A stretch of DNA of 22,317 nt from Bacteroidales bacterium UBA1392 (lineage in GTDB: Bacteria; Bacteroidota; Bacteroidia; Bacteroidales; UBA932). The notes under the pieces were generated by a model. The model did not search any database, was not told where the DNA came from, and worked only from the letters and a program-made list of their open reading frames with translations. A program made the translations under genes and the position numbers. Positions 8,462 to 15,765 of this stretch are shown one piece after another (positions within the stretch are counted from its first letter, which is position 1; each line of letters begins with the position of its first letter). The stretch spans positions 30,595-52,911 of the forward strand of contig DBQO01000008.1 in NCBI GenBank assembly GCA_002305275.1, written 5' to 3'.

Positions 8462-9595
8462 TCATTTCATGGGGGCATAATATCTCGGAACATATCCGGG
8501 AAGCATTTCCGGATGATAAATATAGATCAAATCTTCCAAAAGACGGTCGGGATGGAGCGTTATATCGTCGTAATAGGTGGTTCGGGTAGTGTGACAGATA
8601 TAAATGTTCTTCTCCTTGAATGGTCTGAAATTGCTATAAGGCTGATATTCATCTTTCAGAATATCGTATGTGTAATCATGTTTAGTGTCATATTTGAAAA
8701 GCCAAATATCCGCATCATAAGCTCTGTCAAGAACACTTTCAAAGGTCTGGTGCACACTTTCGCTCCCTTTGAAGTCGCTGAAAATGTAATCGGCTCCGGC
8801 ATCGGAGTGTATTGTGCCTATATAGCTCCCTCCTGCGGGAACAATCCAGGATGCTCCATATTTTCTCTCCAGCAATACCCGGGGTTTGTTTTCGGATTGT
8901 GTCGCCAGATTTTTCAAATGGTTGTAACGCTCTTTTGTCGCAAAGAAAATGGAGTCCGCCCTCTCTCCCTCTCCGAAAATAAGACCGTAGAAGCGACCCC
9001 ACTCAGTTCTACCGAGGGGGTGGTTTTCCATATAGTCGGCCGCTTCCACTATCGGAATGCCTATTTTCTCGGCAGCGCCGTAACCGCTGTTTTCGTAAGG
9101 AGATGCAATGATAAGTTCTGCGTCCAGTTCTATGATTTTCTCAATATTGGGTGCCGTTGCAAGACCTATATCGGCTATTTTGCCAGCCGCAAGTCTTTCG
9201 AGGATGAGACTGTCGGTGATATATTGTATTTCACAAACTCCTTTAATGGCATCTATACGGCCCATTTGTGCAACCATTGAGGCATGGACGGAGGTGTAGA
9301 ACACTGCCTTTTCGACAGGAGTCCTAATGATGATGCCTTCGGGAAGGGAATCCGGTAATGGTTTGTTTTTATCAATCAACACATAGCGTCTGAGCGTCTT
9401 TAGAGTATCCCAGGGGTTGCGGACATTCACGATTATCCACTCATCAAAACGGGAAATCTCAAAGCCTTTGGCGTAATAGACGCTGTCGGCTTTGAAACAT
9501 TCCGTTTCGGCTGTTACTCCGCTCCTGCGTTCACAGGAGCAGAGCGAAGCCATCAATATAATAAAAACAAAACCTATGAAGAATTGTCGGGTCAC
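8462..9595 (-). CDS. btuF: Periplasmic B12-binding lipoprotein (BtuF/TroA-like)
   Basis: This is the solute-binding component that passes cobalamin to BtuCD in the periplasm, 377 residues. The N-terminus is a lipoprotein signal with hydrophobic residues 5-17 and a lipobox ending LCSC, so lipidation is expected at C21. The body resembles the two-lobed TroA/BtuF fold joined by a long helix: IADIGLATAPNIEKIIELDA and AELIIASPYEN match the segment in which such proteins describe ligand-dependent lobe contacts, and HPLGRTEWGRFYG is typical of Bacteroidota homologues. It sits 2 bp downstream of btuG and 1 bp upstream of btuC. Sequence alone does not separate B12 from heme or siderophore binders; the upstream riboswitch does. 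Confidence 0.9.
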   Translation of the reverse strand: MTRQFFIGFVFIILMASLCSCERRSGVTAETECFKADSVYYAKGFEISRFDEWIIVNVRNPWDTLKTLRRYVLIDKNKPLPDSLPEGIIIRTPVEKAVFYTSVHASMVAQMGRIDAIKGVCEIQYITDSLILERLAAGKIADIGLATAPNIEKIIELDAELIIASPYENSGYGAAEKIGIPIVEAADYMENHPLGRTEWGRFYGLIFGEGERADSIFFATKERYNHLKNLATQSENKPRVLLERKYGASWIVPAGGSYIGTIHSDAGADYIFSDFKGSESVHQTFESVLDRAYDADIWLFKYDTKHDYTYDILKDEYQPYSNFRPFKEKNIYICHTTRTTYYDDITLHPDRLLEDLIYIYHPEMLPGYVPRYYAPMK

Positions 9596-9597
9596 TC

Positions 9598-10719
9598 TTA
9601 TTTATCTTTTTGACTGCCGGCCGTTACCGGACATGCGGTGATGGGGTTGAGTCCTCCGGTGTCAAATGCGTGGTACATGTGCCCAAAGGCATCAATTACA
9701 TACATCTGTCCGTTGGTAACATAGTCGGATGTGCCTATGTAAATAAGTGTAAGCAGTGTGTCGGCTGAAAGGGAATAAGGGTTTTCGATGAGCGTTCCGT
9801 CTTTTATAAGTTTGCCGTAAATTTCCTTTTTGCTCGTGTCGAAAATATAATAGTCGGCTATCAGTTTCCAATTTGCATCATAACTCGAGCTTACAAGATA
9901 GAGGGCATTACCCGGACCCCGTGCAATAAATGAAGGTGTAAGGCCTCCCAAATCGAGTTTTTGTACGGAATCATTATTTGGGTTGACAACCTGCAGGCAG
10001 GAGGGAACATCATTATAGTTGCCCATTGATACCACATATAGGTGTCCCTTCGAGTCGGATTCGAGAAATACCGGATTGTCCGCCACCTTGACTTCGTTCA
10101 TAACATCCATGGTTACGGGGTTGAGAACGGAAAGAGTCTTGCCATAGTTGGGATAATTCATTCCGCCTGAATTGGCTACATAGAGTTTTTCCCCTGCAAT
10201 TTTAATCTGCTCTGGGTTGTCCCCAACCTTTGTGAGTGCGGAAACCGTGAGGGATGTGGTGTCGATCTTGCCTGCATAACCCTCATAGAAGGTCACATAG
10301 ACACTATTTTCCCAGGTAGTGAAGTAGCGTGGAGAAAGATTGGCAGAGGAACCTTTGGCTTTAGTTCTTATCTCCTTTATCACTTTTCCCTCCAGGTCGG
10401 TAACGAAAATTACACCAGAGTTGTAGACGGCGATATAAATTTTGCTGCCGAAAGCTATCATATCTTGAGCGGTATCACCAAGTTTTTTACCCGCATTGCT
10501 GCGTTCGAAGATGTTGTAATTGAGTTCCTTGGTGTAAGGATTGTAAGCGGTGAAGTTGGCATCGTTTGAGCCGAAGTTGCCGCTATTGAGTACGTAGGTG
10601 CCGATAGTAACCAAAGGGATTTCCGGCTCCTTACCATTGTTGGGGTCGAGGCAGGAGGAGGATGACATGATCACTACCGCTCCTGCAATGATTGCGAGTC
10701 TGAGAAGTGTTCTTTTCAT
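9598..10719 (-). CDS. btuG: BtuG-like surface cobalamin-binding beta-propeller lipoprotein
   Basis: The 373-residue protein has a lipoprotein signal (hydrophobic residues 8-18, then SSSSC, lipidation at C23). It then shows repeated short beta-strand units typical of YncE-like propellers, such as GSKIYIAVYNSGVIFVTDL, ENSVYVTFYEGYAGKID, GEKLYVANSGG and KGHLYVVSMGNY. In gut Bacteroides, BtuG is a YncE-like surface propeller that captures cobalamin with very high affinity and hands it to BtuB. Gene position supports the same role here: 20 bp after btuB and 2 bp before btuF, all under the cobalamin riboswitch. Identification as BtuG is by fold type, lipidation and locus order, not by ligand residues, which I cannot assign. 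Confidence 0.85.
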   Translation of the reverse strand: MKRTLLRLAIIAGAVVIMSSSSCLDPNNGKEPEIPLVTIGTYVLNSGNFGSNDANFTAYNPYTKELNYNIFERSNAGKKLGDTAQDMIAFGSKIYIAVYNSGVIFVTDLEGKVIKEIRTKAKGSSANLSPRYFTTWENSVYVTFYEGYAGKIDTTSLTVSALTKVGDNPEQIKIAGEKLYVANSGGMNYPNYGKTLSVLNPVTMDVMNEVKVADNPVFLESDSKGHLYVVSMGNYNDVPSCLQVVNPNNDSVQKLDLGGLTPSFIARGPGNALYLVSSSYDANWKLIADYYIFDTSKKEIYGKLIKDGTLIENPYSLSADTLLTLIYIGTSDYVTNGQMYVIDAFGHMYHAFDTGGLNPITACPVTAGSQKDK

Positions 10720-10739
10720 TTTTTCTATCGTTTTTTGAT

Positions 10740-12761
10740 TTATATTTTTATTTTTAATGTGAGTCTGAAGTTGCGTCCTGGCATCGGATAATATTGTATT
10801 ATATCGTACATTTTATTTGTGAAGTTAATAATTTCTCCTTGGAGTCGGAAAGAGACTCTGCGCAGGTTAAAATCCCTGTATGCCGAAATGCTCTGTTCTG
10901 CATATCCCTTTATAAGGTTGCGCTCCACATTGAGAGGCAGTGCATATTTCTTCCCTACAAAGGAAATTATGTAGCTCAGATTGACCCAGGGATTGCTCCA
11001 GGCAAGATTGGCTGCCCCCGAAATGCGTGGAGTATAGGGAATCTGGTGGCGCCAGGTAGCGCTTTCAGGGTCTGAAATATCCACTGCATATTGGTATGAA
11101 GCGTTGGTCGAAATTGCAAGGGTATGGTCGCTGCCGAGGTGAATGCCTGACGCTAAGCTCAGATCCGCTCCGGCTATCTGCACCTTGCCTACATTCATCA
11201 TTTTCCAAATAAAGAGGGTTGGCCTGGCCACAATCTTATCCTCAACGCTATTGTAGTATCCGTCCAGAGTGGCGGTGAGCCATCCAAATTCCTCTTTTCC
11301 GAGAGCGCCGCTCCAGGTCACCCCGAGATTGTATTGGTCGGCACGCTCCGGTCTGAGGTTGGTATTGCCTACCCTCAAATAGTAGAGGTCATTGAAGGTA
11401 GGTGCACGGTACCCCATTTTGTACGAGGCTCTAATTCTTAGATTTGTAGCCTTGAAGGGCTTCCAGGAGATGCTCAGGGCCGGTGAAAGGTTGTTTCTGT
11501 CGGGCGCAGGAGTACCCTTTTGTACCTTTTCGGTAATATATGTATTTGTTAGTGATGCGACTACGGTTACAGATGCTCCCTGATATTTTCCCGCAAGAGT
11601 GGTGAGTAAGGTCGACCTCTCGGGGAATGGAGACTCGGGTATGGTTGAGTCCAGAATATTGTAAGATAGATCCTGGGCAAATGTCAATTCCACCCCCTTT
11701 ACCGGTTTGAAACGGGTGGCTATAGAGCCGTAATACTCCTGTTGAGTATAAAGGTCTTCAACAAATCCCAGGGGATATCGCTGACTTTCATCGTAATATT
11801 TGCTCCATGCATAGTTGTATTTTAGTACACCTTTAAGGTCCCATTTTTCGCCGAAGGCGGTATTATAGGAAGCCTGCACGAAACCGTTTTTGTCCCACAG
11901 ACGCTCAAAAGCATCCTGATTGTAAAGAACCACAGAGCCGGGAAGTCCTCTTTCTCCCGATAGGCCGCTTGCCTTGAGGGAAAATTTGCCGGAGGCGCCG
12001 ATAAAGCCCCAAAGATTGATTTCCGCTCTGAGGGTATTGACGTCGCTGTTTTTTCTCAACAGATGCTCCGGCTCCCTGCCGTCATGGATGATGATGGGAT
12101 AATCGCCCTTGGAGGTTACCCAATCAGCATTCGCTCCAAGCGCCCACCTGCTTCCGATTCTTTGCTCCAATAGCAGGGAAGGGTTGTAGGTACCGAATGA
12201 ACCAACTTTCATACGTGCGGTGACATTAGTGCCGCACTCTTCGAAAACCGGTCTTGACGAGGTGATATTGAGCGTCCCTGCGGAGGCAAACATCCTTGCA
12301 GACTTGAATATTTCATCGCTTTGGCCGATGGAGAGAGTGATCATCTCCACATTGTCCAGCGAAAACCTTCCGATGTCCACCTGGCCGCTCTGTATGTCGG
12401 AGACCGCAATGCCATCATAGGAGACGCCGGTATGCTGAGCTCCCAGACTTCTTATGGAGACCGTCTTGATGCCGCCTATCCCACCATAGTCCCGAATATT
12501 GACGCCTGCGAGGTTTTTAACCGCTTCATGCAACTCTTGTACTCCCAAACGTTCAATAGCCGTACGATCCACTACCTGCACGGGTGCGCTTTGAAGGGTG
12601 GGTGATGGTTTGGCAGTAGATGTAATGCGTGATTCTTCCAGGTGACGCACTACCACCGTGTCTCGCTCCTTATTTTGGGCAAAAAGAGGCGCCGGCAGCA
12701 GAAATAATGCCACCGCAAACGAGGTTACACCTTTGAAAAATGCCCTGAAGGAGTTTTGCAT
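10740..12761 (-). CDS. btuB: TonB-dependent outer-membrane cobalamin receptor
   Basis: This is an outer-membrane transporter for B12 that depends on TonB energy, 673 residues. A signal peptide spans about residues 1-28 (hydrophobic stretch to PAPLFAQ). A plug domain follows, about 40-165, with PVQVVDRTAIERLGVQELHEA, NLAGVNIRDYGGIGG and SIRSLGAQHTGVSYDGI. The rest is a 22-strand-type barrel with alternating aromatic strands. The C-terminal strand ends in RNFRLTLKIKI. The barrel has the usual YKMGYRAPTFNDLYYLRVGN-type receptor motif near residue 450. The ATG at 12761 gives a proper signal peptide. It is first in the operon and directly follows the cobalamin riboswitch, so B12 should repress it. 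There is no recognisable Shine-Dalgarno, as is common in this phylum. Confidence 0.94.
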   Translation of the reverse strand: MQNSFRAFFKGVTSFAVALFLLPAPLFAQNKERDTVVVRHLEESRITSTAKPSPTLQSAPVQVVDRTAIERLGVQELHEAVKNLAGVNIRDYGGIGGIKTVSIRSLGAQHTGVSYDGIAVSDIQSGQVDIGRFSLDNVEMITLSIGQSDEIFKSARMFASAGTLNITSSRPVFEECGTNVTARMKVGSFGTYNPSLLLEQRIGSRWALGANADWVTSKGDYPIIIHDGREPEHLLRKNSDVNTLRAEINLWGFIGASGKFSLKASGLSGERGLPGSVVLYNQDAFERLWDKNGFVQASYNTAFGEKWDLKGVLKYNYAWSKYYDESQRYPLGFVEDLYTQQEYYGSIATRFKPVKGVELTFAQDLSYNILDSTIPESPFPERSTLLTTLAGKYQGASVTVVASLTNTYITEKVQKGTPAPDRNNLSPALSISWKPFKATNLRIRASYKMGYRAPTFNDLYYLRVGNTNLRPERADQYNLGVTWSGALGKEEFGWLTATLDGYYNSVEDKIVARPTLFIWKMMNVGKVQIAGADLSLASGIHLGSDHTLAISTNASYQYAVDISDPESATWRHQIPYTPRISGAANLAWSNPWVNLSYIISFVGKKYALPLNVERNLIKGYAEQSISAYRDFNLRRVSFRLQGEIINFTNKMYDIIQYYPMPGRNFRLTLKIKI

Positions 12762-12777
12762 TTAAAAAACAAATCAT

Positions 12778-12798
12778 GAAATCCAAACCCGGGATTTC
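12778..12798 (-). promoter_or_regulatory. Hairpin between riboswitch and btuB start, candidate expression platform
   Basis: A perfect 7-bp stem (GAAATCC pairing with GGATTTC) encloses a 7-nt loop. It lies 16 nt upstream of the btuB ATG and 14 nt downstream of the riboswitch core. It has no following U-run, so it fits a translational control or antisequestering element better than a terminator. This is inference from base pairing only. Confidence 0.4.
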
Positions 12799-12812
12799 CA
12801 ATCCAACAAATA

Positions 12813-12957
12813 ATCGGGGCAGGTCTTCTGACTTGTTCCTCCTTCGAGCCGCCTTCCCATCCGCTAAGGACAGTGGCAAAGAATAGCCATAGGAATTACA
12901 GAACTCACAGCTACGGGTATAGTTCCGGATTCACACCGGATTCCCTTTAGCCTCAAT
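12813..12957 (-). ncRNA. Cobalamin riboswitch controlling the btu operon
   Basis: On the minus strand the conserved aptamer blocks occur in the expected order. First is the GGGAATCCGGTGTGAATCCGG region, with the two pairing CCGG arms. Next is CCCGTAGCTGTGA. Then comes the B12-box type segment GCCACTGTCC (near 12870-12877), then GGATGGGAAGGCGG, and finally the 3' block AGTCAGAAGACCTGCC. Spacing and order match the adenosylcobalamin-type riboswitch family, which shuts off expression when cobalamin is bound. It lies between the promoter at 12965-12972 and btuB, and so should govern all five btu genes. The ends are set from the conserved blocks and are approximate. Confidence 0.95.
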
Positions 12958-12964
12958 TATGATG

Positions 12965-12972
12965 CAAAGGTA
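12965..12972 (-). promoter_or_regulatory. Putative -7 element for the btu operon
   Basis: On the minus strand this reads TACCTTTG, matching TAnnTTTG. The region about 20 bp upstream is an A/T homopolymer stretch with TTTT in place of TTTG. The predicted start near 12958 coincides with the 5' edge of the riboswitch, which supports the call. Confidence 0.6.
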
Positions 12973-13044
12973 AAGGATTTTTTTTAAAAAAAAAATAGCT
13001 GCGAGTGTGTAGTTGCAGGTTGTGGTGGCGTAGATAAAGGATGC

Positions 13045-13094
13045 TAATAATTCCCTTTTAGCGCGAAAACAGCATGTTATTAATTCTCTTTTGG
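13045..13094 (+). repeat. Imperfect direct repeat upstream of the ATPase fragment
   Basis: TAATAATTCCCTTTTAG (13045-13061) recurs 33 bp later as TATTAATTCTCTTTTGG (13078-13094), just before the start codon at 13106. It may be a relic of control sequence for the truncated gene. The surrounding spacer 12973-13105 holds no gene; its left part is an A/T run followed by G/T-rich sequence. Confidence 0.35.
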
Positions 13095-13105
13095 TGTTTT
13101 AGGTT

Positions 13106-13429
13106 ATGAAGCGCAAGATTTACAACGACTTACTTGATTGGAAGAATGCTCGCTCATTTAAAGAAGCTCTTTTGATAGATGGGGCCCGTCGAGTTGGTAA
13201 AAGTTATATAGTGGAGGAGTTTGCTAAGTCGGAATATAAATCCTATATATTGGTAAATTTTGCCCAAATGACAGATGAGGTCAGGGAGATTTTTGACAAT
13301 TACCTTGCCACTCCGAATGATTTTTTTATGAGACTCCAGCTGTGGTCAGGCAAAAGACTATACGAACGCGAATCTCTTATAATATTTGATGAAGTGCAGC
13401 CCATCAGCGTTCTCAGCGTTTCTTTGTAA
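13106..13429 (+). pseudogene. 5' fragment of an AAA ATPase / DUF4143-type gene
   Basis: The first about 98 codons encode the N-terminal part of the same ATPase family as the intact gene at 16187-17521. Shared blocks are KRKIY, Walker A DGARRVGKS (residues 26-34), EYKSYIL and Walker B SLIIFDEVQ (90-98); I estimate roughly half the residues are identical. Homology stops right after EVQ, at about 13399. The remaining codons (PISVLSVSL, then stop) are the neighbouring abiEi sequence read out of frame. The gene therefore lost everything after Walker B: sensor region, winged helix and the C-terminal nuclease-like domain. A full family member is about 400-450 residues. It is unlikely to work, though the short product keeps a nominal nucleotide-binding site. 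Confidence 0.85.
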
Positions 13430-13905
13430 CAACGATTTTACCCTCAACAAATGTGTCCAAAGCCAAAAACAGATTATTGAGTTGGTTGTTCAGAAAGGCT
13501 ATTCCCGAAGATTTTTTGCTTACAAAAAACTCGGAAACCGGCACAATTCGTTTTTCTAATCCAGAATTAACTGCGATTGATTTGGTGCAATTTGAAAACA
13601 CAGTTGGCGGACTTTCACGTGTTGCAACTGTTCTGGATGAGCTTTGTGAGCAATGCGATTTTTCCAAAGTGAATAATAAATTATTTGCTTTTACATCAGT
13701 GGCTGCCGTTCAGCGACTTGGATATATCTTGGAGAATATTTTAGAACAAAATGAACAAGCTGACCTTTTGCATGAAAAACTGCTTGCGTACGGTAAAAGG
13801 TTAAATTATATACCATTAAGCACACGTTCAAAAAAGGAAACTATGTTTCGAGATAGCCGTTGGAAAATTAATATCAACACAGAAATACAAACAGATTATA
13901 TGTGA
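13396..13905 (+). pseudogene. abiEi: 3' part of a type IV toxin-antitoxin AbiEi antitoxin gene
   Basis: The frame reads AAHQRSQRFFVTTILPSTNV, then IPEDFLLTKNSETG, FSNPELTAIDLVQFENTVGG and LSRVATVLDELCEQ, ending with RDSRWKININTEI. This is the pattern of the C-terminal domain of AbiEi-family antitoxins (SSPELTAIDLV..GG..RVATVL.EL and a final RW.I.VN). The N-terminal winged-helix DNA-binding part is missing. The coding sequence begins abruptly at about 13396-13402, at the point where the ATPase fragment ends. There is no start codon in a sensible place; a GTG at 13453 exists but would begin mid-domain. Intact AbiEi represses its operon and neutralises the AbiEii nucleotidyltransferase. Identification is from remembered family patterns, not a search. 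Confidence 0.72.
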
Positions 13906-14134
13906 TAAAGTCGTTGATACAGAGCTTTTGCTCCGATGTTATAATCGTTACATGGATTTTTCAGTGGCAAAATCACCAACCTACAAACAATTTATTATGA
14001 ACATGGACGACAAAATAAAAAATCCTGAATTTTTAGGAGATATTGATAATGTACTCCATCCGGATGAAATGTTTGATAGGCAGGTGGCCTATCAAACTGT
14101 AAGGGTGAAAATAATTGATAAGTTGATAAAATGA
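13895..14134 (+). pseudogene. abiEii: C-terminal remnant of an AbiEii-type nucleotidyltransferase toxin
   Basis: The frame is open through CDKVVDTELLLRCYNRYM, continues with FSVAKSPTYKQFIMNMDDK and NPEFLGDIDNVLHPDE, and stops at 14134. It resembles the C-terminal tail of AbiEii/AbiGii-family toxins, in which a helical segment ends with a FL.DI...L.P motif. Only about 75 residues remain. The N-terminal nucleotidyltransferase core (GG-DL and catalytic residues) is absent, so no toxin activity is expected. It directly follows the abiEi remnant, in the order expected for an abiE operon, with the middle deleted. The frame differs from that of abiEi. The identification rests partly on position. Confidence 0.5.
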
Positions 14135-14244
14135 CTTGTCTTCCGGCTGATGCCACTGAAGTATGGCTCAGTTTAGGAGACCGGATCTGCTGATAGTTCT
14201 TACGGACGGCGAACCGGCCTACACATATTTTGACGGTGTTAAAA
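14135..14244. other. Short noncoding stretch with a possible gene-end relic and weak hairpin
   Basis: No gene is seen. On the minus strand, 14200-14225 includes a segment that reads GRFAVR in one frame. Its DNA matches the end of the lipoprotein gene at 14260-14275 at 13 of 16 bases. An imperfect inverted repeat at 14227-14245 (5-bp A/T stem, one mismatch, 2 bp, 3-nt loop) touches the lipoprotein stop codon and could act as a weak terminator. Confidence 0.4.
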
Positions 14245-15765
14245 TCATTCCCGGGATATCAGACGAACGGAGAACCCGTTGATGTTGTCGCAGTAGCTGC
14301 CGCTGCGTGCGCGGTCACTGCCGAAGTATATGTACCACGCAAGGGTGCCGCTGCGTTCCGTGGACGACCAGTAGTTGCCGTACGTGCCTTGGCTGTCGAG
14401 CGTACCCCTGGAATCACGCCACCCCGCTGCCGGGAACACACGCGAAACCACGCCAATGCTATTCCAATCGGTATTTTTTGCCTGGTCAATCGTGTATGGA
14501 GTGGCGGTTAACTGCATATCGATTACCATTCGGGCATCCGCGTTACCGGCACTCATATTTTCTGTCCGGTAACGAGCTATCGCGTATAAAGTCGGGTAGG
14601 ATTGGTGCGTGTAGGTTAACGTAGCGTAAACCACGTTACCGGTATTACCGAAAGTACCGCTCATGGTATAATTTTCACTGCCAATAGTTACAGACGCATT
14701 GCTGAGCGTACGAGTACCGCTACCGTTGAAATTTACATAAGAGTACGATTGCGGGATAATGGTTCCCCACTCTTGAATAGTGGGCAGGTAGTACTGTTTA
14801 TTGCCAAGCGTGGCCGGAGTGGTATTGTAAGTCATGGCATTATTCCAATTAAAGAGGTACAGCCCGGAAGTGTTGTGACCTGTCTCGAAGGTGCCGTTAA
14901 GGTCTGCCATGTTGTGCTCGGCAAAGTAGCTGAGCGGGTTGGATACTACAAACACATCCCAACCGGTGGTCACGGTACCCGGGTAACATTTGCCTGCGAC
15001 ATAGGTTTTACCATTGGTACTTGTGGCACTCCACTTGTACGATTTGGCACCTAACAAAATTATTTTTACCGTTCCACCTGCAACGATACCGGTCACAACG
15101 CTGGGATCAAAAGCTATGTAAGCTGTCAGAGTGGTTTTGTCGGAAGAGAATGTGGCATTTGTTACATTAAGCTCCACGGATTTGAAAATTCCTGATGCAG
15201 TCTCTACCTTATAAATTAGCTTATTGAGCGTCCCTACAGCAGCCGGTATGCCCGAAAGGCTCAATTTTAAGATGCTGCTCTTCAGGTTCAGTGCAAACCC
15301 ATCGTCAATGGCATTAGGCGTCTCGTCGTACAAAAGCAGTTTGTTTTTGAGATGTCCGGTTGTACCGTCTCCATTCTGTGTCTGTTGCCAGAAAGCGACT
15401 CCCAAAGGATTCACATTGCCGTCCGTATCCAGTGTTATTATATTGGCGGGATAGTAGGCTTTGTAGGTGGTAGTACCTACTACCGTAGACCCCGTAAATT
15501 TATTACCGGTTCCTGAATAGGTAAAAACTTCACTTCCTTTATAAGTTGTACCGTTATATCCGGCGAGCAATAACTGATCGCCAATCTCCCATGAAAGTGC
15601 ATTATCGCCGGTTCCACCGTTGTATGCCACGCGGGTTTCCGGTGATATGGCAACATCGATGGTAACGATACTTTCCTCCTTTTCCTCAATTGCTGGAATA
15701 GGTTCACGAGTGCAACCCGCCACAAACAGGGCAAGCAGTGCAATAATAAATAGTTTCAACCTCAT
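14245..15765 (-). CDS. Fimbrillin-like surface lipoprotein with C-terminal FISUMP/C-type-lectin-like domain; candidate DGR variable protein
   Basis: The 506-residue protein has a lipoprotein signal (hydrophobic 5-16, lipobox VAGC, C18). The N-terminal half matches the Mfa-like/fimbrillin family: ETRVAYNGG followed by LSWEIGDQLLLAGYNG. The C-terminal part, from about residue 330, has YYLPTIQEWGTIIP, FPAAGWRDSRGTL (444-456), YGNYWSST (462-469) and GFSVRL (497-502). These belong to the FISUMP/DUF1566-like fold that also forms the ligand-binding end of many DGR variable proteins. Between residues 471 and 496, 19 codons are NNC codons that could each derive from AAC by changes at A positions. The DNA is GC-rich there, unlike the rest of the gene, which uses T-ending codons freely (for example in NWNNAMTY). 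This is probably a surface adhesin; its ligand is unknown. No reverse transcriptase or template repeat lies in the window. Confidence 0.85.
   Translation of the reverse strand: MRLKLFIIALLALFVAGCTREPIPAIEEKEESIVTIDVAISPETRVAYNGGTGDNALSWEIGDQLLLAGYNGTTYKGSEVFTYSGTGNKFTGSTVVGTTTYKAYYPANIITLDTDGNVNPLGVAFWQQTQNGDGTTGHLKNKLLLYDETPNAIDDGFALNLKSSILKLSLSGIPAAVGTLNKLIYKVETASGIFKSVELNVTNATFSSDKTTLTAYIAFDPSVVTGIVAGGTVKIILLGAKSYKWSATSTNGKTYVAGKCYPGTVTTGWDVFVVSNPLSYFAEHNMADLNGTFETGHNTSGLYLFNWNNAMTYNTTPATLGNKQYYLPTIQEWGTIIPQSYSYVNFNGSGTRTLSNASVTIGSENYTMSGTFGNTGNVVYATLTYTHQSYPTLYAIARYRTENMSAGNADARMVIDMQLTATPYTIDQAKNTDWNSIGVVSRVFPAAGWRDSRGTLDSQGTYGNYWSSTERSGTLAWYIYFGSDRARSGSYCDNINGFSVRLISRE
14260..14382 (-). 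other. Candidate DGR variable region (VR)
   Basis: These are the last part of the coding sequence, residues 462-502. The constant framework (YGNYWSST, A476, W477, F481, GFSVRL) alternates with NNC codons at R471, S472, G473, T474, Y478, Y480, G482, D484, R485, R487 and S488 through N496. In known DGRs, adenines of a template repeat are mutated, and AAC codons yield exactly this set of residues. Position at the 3' end of a lipoprotein gene also fits. The template is not in the window, so this is a hypothesis. Confidence 0.5.

Noticed and set aside
12981..12995. A/T homopolymer run as a terminator
   Set aside because: It has no preceding stem on either strand; it fits the upstream part of the btu promoter better.
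13413..13667. Minus-strand open frame of 84 codons
   Set aside because: Antisense to the AbiEi-like frame, which has a recognisable domain pattern.
14205..14222. GC-rich hairpin of the type found after some DGR variable regions
   Set aside because: Only about 3 bp pair around a CGAA loop before a mismatch, too weak to call.
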